Source: Oscillospiraceae bacterium
Lineage (GTDB): Bacteria > Bacillota > Clostridia > Oscillospirales > Oscillospiraceae
Length of the DNA stretch: 46,723 nucleotides
NCBI GenBank assembly: GCA_015068135.1
Contig: SVLB01000019.1
Location: forward strand, 1 to 46,723
Reading direction: 5' to 3'
Shown here piece after piece: positions 40,245-46,714 of the stretch. Under the pieces are notes generated by a model. That model did not search any database. It had not been told where the DNA came from and worked only from the letters and a program-made list of their open reading frames with translations. A program made the position numbers and the translations under genes. How positions within the stretch are numbered: position 1 is the stretch's first letter; the number at the start of each line of letters is the position of its first letter.

Positions 40245-40561
40245 CCGTTAAAGAATGGTTAACCCAATATCCTACACTGGAAGCAAAGTATTATCTGGAT
40301 TGTACAGATGCGACCAAAAAGGAGGAAACCGATCAGCTCCGCAAACAGCTGGCCGCAATTCATGAGGCTATCGATGCAATTGATGATCCTAAATACAGGA
40401 TTGTATTGACACTCCGATACACAGAGGGTAATGCCGGACGGCTAATGCCGTGGCGGGATGTGGCATTTGCCATGTACCATAATGATGCGGAAGCAGATCT
40501 TATGCGCGTTCACCGGCTCCATCGAAAGGCGCTCGATATGGTAAAGCTGCCCAACGGATAA
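40241..40561 (+). CDS. Small sigma-like/ArpU-like regulator
   Basis: A 106-residue protein with a coiled N-terminal half (DATKKEETDQLRKQLAAIHE) and a C-terminal half like region 4 of sigma factors (YRIVLTLRYTEG, MPWRDVAFAMYHN, HRLHRKALDMVK). Such pairs resemble phage late-gene activators. Translationally coupled to the sigma-like gene through the ATGA overlap. Confidence 0.7.
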   Translation: MTVKEWLTQYPTLEAKYYLDCTDATKKEETDQLRKQLAAIHEAIDAIDDPKYRIVLTLRYTEGNAGRLMPWRDVAFAMYHNDAEADLMRVHRLHRKALDMVKLPNG

Positions 40562-40565
40562 AGAA

Positions 40566-40599
40566 ATCCGGGAGCCGCCGCAAAGGGTAGCTCCCGGAT
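40566..40599 (-). terminator. Terminator of Fic gene copy 2
   Basis: A 10-bp inverted repeat identical in its arms to the hairpin after Fic copy 1 (ATCCGGGAGC), with a variant loop. Confidence 0.72.
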
Positions 40600-40605
40600 G
40601 TTAAT

Positions 40606-41268
40606 TTAGGCAATGCCTTGGATGCAATTTTCATAGAGGAAGTCCGTCAAAGTTTCGCTGTCGCCGGTGTTGTAATAGTTAACCAGCAATTCGTTGAACT
40701 TCTCCATGTGGCGGTCGGTGATCGTGAGGAAACCCACGCCTGCGGCAATCAGGATCTTATTGGCAAGGGTCATACTGGTGCGTTTGTTGCCATCCCAGAA
40801 AAACTGACCTCTTGTACCCCATGCAAAGGCTTCCAGGGCCTTCGTCGTGGCGGTGGTGTCTGCTGTCAGGATAGTCTCTAACGCAGCCTGGGTTTGATCG
40901 AGTGCTGGAACAGGCGGCACATAGTCAGTACCGGAAATACCCACGGATCCGGTGCGGAGCTTGCCCCATTCTAGTGCCTCGTTACGGGCAATATACTCGT
41001 TCAGCTTGCACCAGTATTCAAAGGTCACTGGCTCCTCCATACTGCCCAGCATAAACCGCCACGCATCACGCATATTCAGAACGGCTTGGATATCATCCAG
41101 CTGTACATTGGGAACATTCACGCCCTGCAGGATTGTCTTGGTTTGCGGGAATGTAATGTTACGGCTTTCCATGCGCATACCGCAGTACACATTTTCATCC
41201 CATTTCTTCTTAGCCAGGAACAAGCTTTGCTCCGGGGTCATATTGAATTTATCAGCATAGTTTTTCAT
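40606..41268 (-). CDS. Fic-domain protein, copy 2, with altered FIC motif
   Basis: A 220-residue protein nearly identical to copy 1, with most differences in the last 45 residues (HMEKFNELLVNYYNTGDSET). The FIC loop reads RGQFFWDGNKRTSMTLANK, again without the catalytic His. It is second in a minus-strand operon after a small HTH gene (16 bases apart), so the pair could be a toxin-antitoxin or regulatory module of the integrated element. It is opposite in direction to its neighbours, like a cargo cassette. Confidence 0.8.
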   Translation of the reverse strand: MKNYADKFNMTPEQSLFLAKKKWDENVYCGMRMESRNITFPQTKTILQGVNVPNVQLDDIQAVLNMRDAWRFMLGSMEEPVTFEYWCKLNEYIARNEALEWGKLRTGSVGISGTDYVPPVPALDQTQAALETILTADTTATTKALEAFAWGTRGQFFWDGNKRTSMTLANKILIAAGVGFLTITDRHMEKFNELLVNYYNTGDSETLTDFLYENCIQGIA

Positions 41269-41284
41269 ACTGTCGCCTCCAAAA

Positions 41285-41503
41285 TTAAATAATCGGTTCC
41301 CCGGTTTCTTTATCTACGAATGTTACCACAAGATTTGCGTCCAGGGCATCGGCAACTTTTTCCAACTCAGAAATTTTGAATGTATTTCGCTTGTATTTGT
41401 TATTAAGGTTTTGGGGAGTTTGTCCAGTCCGCCTTGCAAGCTCAGCTTCTGTCATATTTCCCCGCTTGACACAGCATAACCGGATGTATTCACGAATTTC
41501 CAT
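41285..41503 (-). CDS. XRE-family small regulator upstream of Fic copy 2
   Basis: A 72-residue helix-turn-helix protein (MTEAELARRTGQTPQNLNNK, then FKISELEKVADALDANLVVT), typical of short phage-derived XRE proteins. GAGGTGAT precedes the chosen ATG. Divergent, consensus-strength promoters start on both strands just upstream, with shared TATACACT half-sites. It could control both and could act as the Fic partner. Confidence 0.8.
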   Translation of the reverse strand: MEIREYIRLCCVKRGNMTEAELARRTGQTPQNLNNKYKRNTFKISELEKVADALDANLVVTFVDKETGEPII

Positions 41504-41521
41504 TTTTATCACCTCGATAAC

Positions 41522-41550
41522 ACTATACACACATTTTTATACACTGTCAA
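41522..41550 (-). promoter_or_regulatory. Promoter of the HTH-Fic operon
   Basis: On the minus strand TTGACA and TATAGT are separated by 17 bases. TATACAC and TATACACT copies within it repeat the AGTGTATA seen at the rightward promoter, so one regulator may bind both. Confidence 0.75.
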
Positions 41551-41591
41551 GAAAAAAGTTGAAAAAATATAAAATAAAGTATAAAAAACAG

Positions 41592-41620
41592 TTGACAACA
41601 TATAAAAAATAGTGTATAAT
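41592..41620 (+). promoter_or_regulatory. Strong promoter of the element's right-hand genes
   Basis: Perfect TTGACA and TATAAT with a 17-base spacer. The transcript would begin near 41,627 with a structured leader, then small genes and the integrase. Confidence 0.82.
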
Positions 41621-41633
41621 TAGATCGTAAAGA

Positions 41634-41773
41634 GAGGAGGACAGCCGGAAGAAGGTGAACGGTAGCAGGTCACCAAGAGCCGAAAGCGTCCGATACTTCA
41701 TCCCATATACCTGTGATCCGGTACACTACCCCCGGTACATGACAGCGAAGATGAGTGAAGGGCTGTCCCTCTC
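41634..41773 (+). ncRNA. Candidate structured leader RNA
   Basis: The two ends pair: GGACAGCC (41,639-41,646) with GGCTGTCC (41,761-41,768), extended after one mismatch by four more pairs. This encloses about 115 bases with a GGTGA/TCACC hairpin (41,654-41,674) and a repeated CCGGTAC. The closing stem hides an AGGAGG. It lies between a consensus promoter and a small gene. A 43-codon frame overlaps it (next entry), so the structure could be coincidental. Confidence 0.4.
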
Positions 41774-41786
41774 CCACCAATCATAA
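41655..41786 (+). CDS. Possible 43-residue small protein in the leader
   Basis: A GTG with GGAAGAAG just upstream opens a frame reading VNGSRSPRAESVRYFIPYTC, DPVHYPRYMTAKMSEGLSLS, HQS, ending in TAA directly before the AAGGAGG of the next gene. The composition (Pro, Tyr, Arg, single Cys) looks protein-like, but I know no relative. It competes with the structured-RNA reading of the same bases. Confidence 0.35.
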   Translation: MNGSRSPRAESVRYFIPYTCDPVHYPRYMTAKMSEGLSLSHQS

Positions 41787-41799
41787 GGAGGCAAACAAC

Positions 41800-42105
41800 A
41801 TGAAAAAGTACAATCTCAGCAGCGTTATGGGTGCGGCGTGGCGGATCTTCCGCAAGGGCGTTCAGAGTTTCGCCGTGGCTCTCCGGATGGCATGGGCCAA
41901 CGCCAAGGCTCACAATGTAGCCAAGGCAGAGGCCGGGGTTTCCGAAGAAACCCACACATGGACCGGTTGGCGTGATCTGGGCTATGAAGTGATTCACGAG
42001 AGCAAAGCCCTGTACCGTGCGATCCTCAGCGACCCTGCCACCAAGAGCGGCACCCGGGTAACCTGTTACTTTGGAGCTTCCCAGGTACAACCCATTACGA
42101 TGTAA
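41800..42105 (+). CDS. Small hypothetical protein of mobile-element type
   Basis: A 101-residue protein starting MKKYNLSSVMGAAWRIFRKG with an amphipathic Ala/Lys-rich N-terminus (ALRMAWANAKA). Proteins with this start are frequent in Clostridial phages and plasmids but have no assigned role. AAGGAGG precedes it. It is first of a run of small genes leading to the integrase. Confidence 0.65.
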   Translation: MKKYNLSSVMGAAWRIFRKGVQSFAVALRMAWANAKAHNVAKAEAGVSEETHTWTGWRDLGYEVIHESKALYRAILSDPATKSGTRVTCYFGASQVQPITM

Positions 42106-42117
42106 AGGAGGAAATAT

Positions 42118-42348
42118 ATGCACCTAACTCCAATTAAGGCAATCCGTGCCAAATGCCTGGATTGCTGCTGTGGCAATATGGCGGAGGTGCGCCGGTGTCC
42201 GGCTGAAAAATGTTCCCTGCATCCGTATCGGATGGGGCACAGACCCAAGATGGGCGCAGATACTCAGGTGGACACTCACGGCGCAGAAAATGCAGATAGC
42301 CCCCATATTTTCACGGCAGAAGCAAAAGAAGAAAGCCCCCTTGTGTGA
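42118..42348 (+). CDS. Small cysteine-rich zinc-finger-like protein
   Basis: A 76-residue protein: PIKAIRAKCLDCCCGNMAEV, RRCPAEKCSLHPYRMGHRP. The Cys pattern CLDC and CPxxxC with a His suggests a zinc site. Short proteins of this form occur in many Clostridial prophages. The C-terminal 30 residues are acidic and unconserved in appearance. The ribosome site is AAAGGAGG. Confidence 0.7.
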   Translation: MHLTPIKAIRAKCLDCCCGNMAEVRRCPAEKCSLHPYRMGHRPKMGADTQVDTHGAENADSPHIFTAEAKEESPLV

Positions 42349-42450
42349 CGACCGACCAAAGTAGACACACAAGAGAGCCTTTTCCCACCACAGGGGCGGA
42401 TATTGTTATTATACACCATCCGCCCCTCCAAAATCAAGGAGGAAACTAAA

Positions 42451-42642
42451 ATGCAGAAGGAACATATCACAAACCTGTTAATCACCATTGAAACCCTGGC
42501 CGGCTATGCCGGTGAAAGCTGCCACGAATGGAAACCCGATGATAACGGCAACTTTCCTGCAGAAGCGTTTTTGTATGTGATCAAGGAAATGGCCACAGAG
42601 GCAAAGGGGTGGCTGCAAGCACTCCCTGCCACTGAGCAATAA
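42451..42642 (+). CDS. Small hypothetical protein
   Basis: A 63-residue acidic protein, MQKEHITNLLITIETLAGYA onward, with no recognised domain. AAGGAGG precedes the ATG. It ends 15 bases before the integrase gene. Confidence 0.6.
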   Translation: MQKEHITNLLITIETLAGYAGESCHEWKPDDNGNFPAEAFLYVIKEMATEAKGWLQALPATEQ

Positions 42643-42657
42643 CCGGGAGGGATCTCT

Positions 42658-43845
42658 ATGCCCTCAATGCGTAAAAAGGCCACAAAGGACGGCACACCGT
42701 TCTATGAGATCTCCGTCAGCCGGGGGCGTGGGGTATCTCGCCTCACCTCCCGGTGGTATCCGCCACAGGGCTGGAGCCAAAAGGCTATAGACCGGGAACT
42801 GACCCGCGTGGCGGCGGAATTCGAAAGAAAAGTAAAAGCCGGTGAAATAATCACTCGCGCTGAGAAACGGGAACAGGAATACCAGCAGGCTATGGAAGAA
42901 GCACAGATCAAGACCTTTCGGCAATACTGCGAAATGGTGTTTATGCCTGCGCTATCCATCCGTTGCGCAGAAAACACACGGGAAAGCTATGAAAGCAACC
43001 TGCGGATATGGATATACCCAGCGTTGGAAAATATCAAACTGCCTGAGATCACTTCCGCACAGATTTCCGCAATGTTGCTTGCTATGCAGAGTCAGGGCAA
43101 GGCCCACGGGACAGTGATCAAGGCATACACCGTATTACAGGCGGGTTTCAAAATGGCGTATATGACTGATGTGATCGAGCGCAATCCCATGGACAAGGTA
43201 GAACGGCCCAAACCCCGCAAAGGTGAGAAAAAAGAGGCCGTAGCTAATGCCTACACGGCGAAAGAATTGCAGTACATTCTATCTTGTCTAAACGATGAAC
43301 CGCTGAAATGGCGCACTATGGTGCGTCTTTTGGCGGACACAGGGATGCGCCGGGGTGAGTGCTGCGCTTTGCAATGGAAAGATATTGATTTCCGGCAGAA
43401 CACTATTACCATCAGCGGCAACCTGTGTTATACAAAGACCGCCGGCGTCTATATGGATACCCCCAAGAATGGAAAAAACCGGACTATCGACGTGGATCCG
43501 CAAGTAATCACGCTGTTGCGGCAGCTCCGGCAGGAGCAGGCCCGCCACGCCATGAGCAAATGGGTATTTACCCAGGACGGGAGCCCGGAGGTAATGCACC
43601 CGCAAAGTCCAACACGGTATTTATCCCAATTTGCAAAACGGTACGGGATCAGTGATCTACACCCGCACAAGCTCCGCCACAGTTTCGCCAGTGTAGCAAT
43701 CACAAACGGTGCTGATATTGCCAGTGTGTCTGAAAAGCTAGGCCACACGGACAAAGCCGTCACTTTGCGTATGTACACCCATGCAGACCAGGAAAGCATA
43801 AAAAGGGCAAGTCAGATCTTCCGAGATGCTGTCAAACAAGCATAA
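42658..43845 (+). CDS. int: Tyrosine-family site-specific integrase
   Basis: A 395-residue recombinase: an N-terminal Arm/AP2-like DNA-binding part, a SAM-like core-binding domain (about 85-170) and the catalytic domain. The catalytic residues are in LLADTGMRRGECCALQW (first Arg), HPHKLRHSFASVA (His-x-x-Arg), LGHTDKAVTL (His) and the nucleophile Tyr in RMYTHA. Its length and position, about 380 bases from the right att site, fit an integrase acting on the tRNA-Thr 3' end. Ribosome site GGGAGGG. Confidence 0.95.
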   Translation: MPSMRKKATKDGTPFYEISVSRGRGVSRLTSRWYPPQGWSQKAIDRELTRVAAEFERKVKAGEIITRAEKREQEYQQAMEEAQIKTFRQYCEMVFMPALSIRCAENTRESYESNLRIWIYPALENIKLPEITSAQISAMLLAMQSQGKAHGTVIKAYTVLQAGFKMAYMTDVIERNPMDKVERPKPRKGEKKEAVANAYTAKELQYILSCLNDEPLKWRTMVRLLADTGMRRGECCALQWKDIDFRQNTITISGNLCYTKTAGVYMDTPKNGKNRTIDVDPQVITLLRQLRQEQARHAMSKWVFTQDGSPEVMHPQSPTRYLSQFAKRYGISDLHPHKLRHSFASVAITNGADIASVSEKLGHTDKAVTLRMYTHADQESIKRASQIFRDAVKQA

Positions 43846-43849
43846 AAAC

Positions 43850-43877
43850 AGCCGGGCAGGGTTGATCCTGTCCGGCT
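43850..43877 (+). terminator. Terminator after the integrase gene
   Basis: An 11-bp inverted repeat (AGCCGGGCAGG, one wobble) with a 6-base loop, between the convergent integrase and zinc-ribbon genes. Confidence 0.65.
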
Positions 43878-43898
43878 AAATCTTCATCTATTTCGCTG

Positions 43899-44087
43899 TT
43901 ATTCTGCTTTTTTACAATAAGGACACTCTATTTCTTTATATCCAACAGTTTTATAAGCTTTTTCTGCAGCCATGATGTAGTTAACATGATACGCTTTGTC
44001 CATCTCAATATCAACCAGCTCATCGAATTTCTTTCGATCATTGGGCTCCTTATATTTTCCTGTACCGTTACAATATTCGCATTTCAT
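43899..44087 (-). CDS. Small zinc-ribbon protein
   Basis: A 62-residue protein with KCEYCNGTGKY near the start and ECPYCKKAE at the end, i.e. two CxxC knuckles as in DnaJ-like or rubredoxin-like zinc ribbons, joined by an alpha-helical middle. AAAGGGG precedes the ATG. It is the last gene before the right att site. Confidence 0.72.
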   Translation of the reverse strand: MKCEYCNGTGKYKEPNDRKKFDELVDIEMDKAYHVNYIMAAEKAYKTVGYKEIECPYCKKAE

Positions 44088-44191
44088 AATAAATTTACCC
44101 CTTTCTAACTTTTTGGGAAGCCCCTGGTAAAGGCTCGTGTCGGTTTCTGTGTTGGTTTCTGCTTCGTGGTGTTAGTGCCGTAAAAAGGAAG

Positions 44192-44223
44192 AAAGCCCGA
44201 AATCCGTTGGGATTCCAGGCTTT
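44192..44223 (-). terminator. Hairpin beside the right tRNA-Thr remnant
   Basis: AAAGCC/GGCTTT with an inner ATCC/GGAT pair and T-rich flanks. On the minus strand it follows the CCA end of the tRNA-derived repeat, the place of a tRNA terminator. Confidence 0.6.
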
Positions 44224-44228
44224 TTTTG

Positions 44229-44273
44229 TGGAGCTGCTAGCCAGATTTGAACTGGCGACCTCATCCTTACCAA
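44229..44273 (-). repeat. Right attachment site: tRNA-Thr(GGT) 3' half
   Basis: Exact 45-base copy of the left site. Beyond the anticodon loop the flanking bases do not continue as the tRNA 5' half, so this too is a displaced 3' end. An intact tRNA-Thr gene should lie further right, beyond a second element. Confidence 0.88.
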
Positions 44274-44718
44274 GGAGAGGGGGGCTGCCGCCCCCCAGGT
44301 CCCCCCGCTACTGCGCTGATACTCTAAGTGTTTTTGGCTTTCTCTATGAGCGGACAGGCTTCAAGGAACAGAAGCACACCGCATCCTTTTTCATAATGGT
44401 ATCTTACCACATCACCTGTTCACGATACAAGACCTTTACCTTATTCTATACACATCTGCGAGCAACCCACTACACAAACGAACAACAAAACAACATCTAC
44501 GAACACCTTTCTACAAGGCCGCATACCCTGCCAACAACTATCCATCGACTTCTCAAAAAAACTTTTTGAAAAAGTTCAAAAACTTTCTTGGGGTATCCGC
44601 TCTATTGGATACCCCTTTTGGTATAATACGGGTGTAAAGAGTGAGGGACACGAAGACACGAACCGCTCAAAAATCTAAAAAATAAAAAGGCCAAAGAGCC
44701 GGAAATGAGGAAAAAACT
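44274..44718. other. AT-rich start of a second accessory element
   Basis: No gene seen. It contains a GGGGGGC/GCCCCCC hairpin next to att, AAAACTTTTTGAAAAAGTT palindromes near 44,562, a terminator-like hairpin (GGGGTATCC arm, 44,590-44,619) and then TTGGTATAAT (-10 at 44,622-44,627), a likely promoter for the next gene. Confidence 0.55.
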
Positions 44719-45198
44719 ATGTCTAACATCACTACTTCCACCAACAACACCCGCACCGCTACCTACTTCACCTTCGATCACTTCGGCAAGAAAATCGTCG
44801 GCAGCGAACAGAACTTCAAGATGTCCGGAAACCCCAACAAGCCCCAGTATGCTGCCCTGATGGCTGCTATGGAAGCACATCCCAACTACGAACTGTCCGC
44901 CGTTGCTCCCAAGGTCAAGAAGCAGACCTACGCCGGCCTGACCTGCGACCTGATGCGTGAGTATGTGCAGATCAAGGGAACTCCCGCACAGTTGAAAGAA
45001 CTGGACAACCTGATCGACAACAACGAAGCCTACCCCACCATCAAGAGTTGGTTTTTGGACTACTTCAAGTGTGGCTTCACCGTTGAAAAGGCCAAGAGCG
45101 TGGTTGCTCACCACAAGCTGAACGCAAGAAAGGCTAAGGTTCGTGTCAAGGTTGCTCCCGCTGCCGTCGTGGAAATGCCCGCCGCAGCCAACTTCTAA
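44719..45198 (+). CDS. Hypothetical protein of conjugative-element type
   Basis: A 159-residue soluble protein, YFTFDHFGKKIVGSEQNFKM, YAALMAAMEAHPNYELSAVA, with a basic KVRVKVAPAAV tail. I associate such proteins with Tn1549-like elements of gut Clostridia, without known role. Codon use is strongly biased to C-ending codons, suggesting high expression. GAGG precedes the start. Confidence 0.65.
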   Translation: MSNITTSTNNTRTATYFTFDHFGKKIVGSEQNFKMSGNPNKPQYAALMAAMEAHPNYELSAVAPKVKKQTYAGLTCDLMREYVQIKGTPAQLKELDNLIDNNEAYPTIKSWFLDYFKCGFTVEKAKSVVAHHKLNARKAKVRVKVAPAAVVEMPAAANF

Positions 45199-45211
45199 GG
45201 CGGTGCGACCG

Positions 45212-45439
45212 ATGGAAGTATCCTACGATGAAGCGTTGGCGGTGTGTATCGCCCACTATGCGGAAAGAGGGGTTGAGTTTCAGCCCCGTCCGCCCGAAGA
45301 AGTGTTTCGCATCTACCGGAACATCCAAAAGGAAAAAGAAGATAGAAAGCGTGTCGTAATCAAAGAGGAAATCGTATGCGGTATGAAGATACGCAGAACT
45401 GAACTGATAGACGATACTGACCCCGCCGCTTCCCAGTAA
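45212..45439 (+). CDS. Small hypothetical protein
   Basis: A 75-residue charged protein (MEVSYDEALAVCIAHYAERG, then EEVFRIYRNIQKEKEDRKR). It starts 13 bases after the previous stop with AAGGCGGTG upstream. Its stop lies inside the loop of the terminator hairpin. Confidence 0.6.
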   Translation: MEVSYDEALAVCIAHYAERGVEFQPRPPEEVFRIYRNIQKEKEDRKRVVIKEEIVCGMKIRRTELIDDTDPAASQ

Positions 45440-45457
45440 AGGGAACGGCGGGGTTTT
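45421..45457 (+). terminator. Terminator overlapping a stop codon
   Basis: CCCCGCCG and TTCCC pair with GGGAA and CGGCGGGG, followed by TTTT. The loop carries the TAA of the preceding gene. Confidence 0.88.
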
Positions 45458-45549
45458 CCTATGTCCAGGAGCAGAGAAAGTTTGGGCAAATTAGGTTAGG
45501 CGTGCGGCCGCTACTTTCATATAATTATGAGGATACTGGGGGGAGTTGC

Positions 45550-45614
45550 GAAGATAAAATACCTTTTCGTAGTTCGTGGCTTCGCCACTCACTACTACAA
45601 GGTATTTTATCTTC
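45550..45614. repeat. 65-base two-tier hairpin
   Basis: A perfect 16-bp outer stem (GAAGATAAAATACCTT arm) encloses an inner stem of GTAGT and GTGGC with a TTC loop. It lies in a non-coding stretch before the next small genes and has no T-run, so it may be a replication or transfer site rather than a terminator. Confidence 0.65.
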
Positions 45615-45682
45615 TTAGGGGTTGCCGTGGCACACGGCAACCCAATAGACCCAAAACTAAATAGAAAAAGGAGTTATAGACT

Positions 45683-45877
45683 ATGACACTACTGGAACAC
45701 TATGATAGACAAATACCCGATTACTATGACGGGATGCACAGGGACGGCTATACCCCATAGTAGATTTTATACGCACTTCGCCGGAAGATGGCAAACGCTC
45801 ATTTCGCACGACAGGAAGCGGCAGAGCAGAACGAAGTGATGAATGTGAAAATCACAAGTGAGGTGCGGATCAAGTGA
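45683..45877 (+). pseudogene. Small gene interrupted by two consecutive TAG codons
   Basis: AAAGGAG precedes an ATG opening a 25-residue peptide ending HRDGYTP. Two TAG codons (45,758-45,763) follow. The same frame then continues as ILYALRRKMANAHFARQEAA and 17 further residues to TGA. The downstream part looks protein-like, and its TGA overlaps the GTG of the next gene, a coupling expected only if this part was translated. Changing both TAG to CAG would give GYTPQQILYA. It is either a decayed gene, a genuine 25-residue peptide, or read through. Confidence 0.55.
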
Positions 45878-46020
45878 AAGTAAAATCAACGAAAGACCGA
45901 GAGAAAGACAAAAAGAAAAAGAAATCCATCCTCGAAGCTGAGGTAATGAGCATAATTGAAAAGAGTATGAAAGCAGCGTTAGACAAGGCTTTGGATGACA
46001 TTTTCAAAGATTGGAAATGA
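45874..46020 (+). CDS. Small highly charged protein
   Basis: A 48-residue protein from a GTG overlapping the preceding stop (GTGA). It begins with a Lys/Asp-rich stretch (KSTKDREKDKKKKKS) and continues with an amphipathic helix (IIEKSMKAALDKALDDIFKD). Function unknown. A long terminator-like hairpin follows six bases later. Confidence 0.5.
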   Translation: MKVKSTKDREKDKKKKKSILEAEVMSIIEKSMKAALDKALDDIFKDWK

Positions 46021-46025
46021 GAAGT

Positions 46026-46087
46026 GCGGCAGCCCGTTTCAGCGAATGATACCCCCCGACAAGGGGAGTGCTGAAACGGGCTGCCGC
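46026..46087 (+). terminator. Long terminator-like hairpin
   Basis: A perfect 18-bp inverted repeat (GCGGCAGCCCGTTTCAGC arm) with a 26-base loop that itself contains CCCC/GGGG, followed by TTTTG. Confidence 0.78.
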
Positions 46088-46352
46088 TTTTGTCGTTATA
46101 GACCGTCTTACGGTCTGCTTTTCTTTTGGACGATGACGACCGCAAGAACCGTCTTTCAAATCAAAAATGCCATTTGGCGGGAGAGTTGCCCACCCGAAAA
46201 CGGGATAGGGGTCTGCGTTTTTCTTTTTCCCGAAATGGGTGCCGGGGGGGTGTTCAATCAAACATCTGCTTTCGTAGACACTTTTGGATGGGGTCAAGCG
46301 GGCGGTAATCCGCCACATTTTGGCTGAAAAGTGTTCAGGAAACTCCGACCCC
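46088..46352. other. Non-coding region, candidate transfer origin
   Basis: No gene seen. It holds several small inverted repeats (GACCGT/ACGGTC at about 46,102-46,116; CCCG-AAAA-CGGG near 46,194), a GGGATAGGGG tract, a T-rich stretch and a GGGGGGG run. I recall similar sequence ahead of mobilisation genes in Tn1549-like elements; the oriT reading is an inference. Confidence 0.35.
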
Positions 46353-46568
46353 CTATTCCTGAACATCGTCCCGCACAAACTCCATCAGGTCTGCGGGCTG
46401 ACAATCCAACACATCACAAATCTTTTCCAACGCATCCACGGGCAAGTGCTTCACAGAACCCACACAGATTGCGGACACCGTAGGCGGACGGATACCCGTC
46501 TTTTCTGCCAGTTCCTTTTGGGTCATACCCCGCAGGGCAAGCATCACTTTGACTTTGAACTTTATCAC
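46353..46568 (-). CDS. XRE-family regulator of the right-hand element
   Basis: A 71-residue Cro/CI-type protein (LRGMTQKELAEKTGIRPPTV, then VDALEKICDVLDCQPADLME), nearly the whole being the HTH domain. It is divergent from a consensus promoter embedded in repeated TACGAA half-sites and so probably represses that promoter and its own. Confidence 0.85.
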   Translation of the reverse strand: MIKFKVKVMLALRGMTQKELAEKTGIRPPTVSAICVGSVKHLPVDALEKICDVLDCQPADLMEFVRDDVQE

Positions 46569-46606
46569 AGGCTTTCACCCCTTTCCTTTTGGCTATTGTA
46601 TCACGC

Positions 46607-46705
46607 TTTTCGTAGTAAAGCAATACGAAAAACGAAAAAATATTTCGATTTTCGTAAAAGAAATACGAATTGCGTATTGACAAACTACGAATTTCGTAGT
46701 ATAAT
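46607..46705 (+). promoter_or_regulatory. Operator array and promoter at the window end
   Basis: TTGACA (46,677-46,682) and TATAAT (46,700-46,705) have a 17-base spacer that is occupied by the perfect palindrome ACTACGAATTTCGTAGT (46,684-46,700). Upstream are TTTTCGTA and TACGAAAA half-sites in several inverted pairs. The adjacent XRE protein is the likely ligand. Confidence 0.82.
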
Positions 46706-46714
46706 AAAGGAGCA

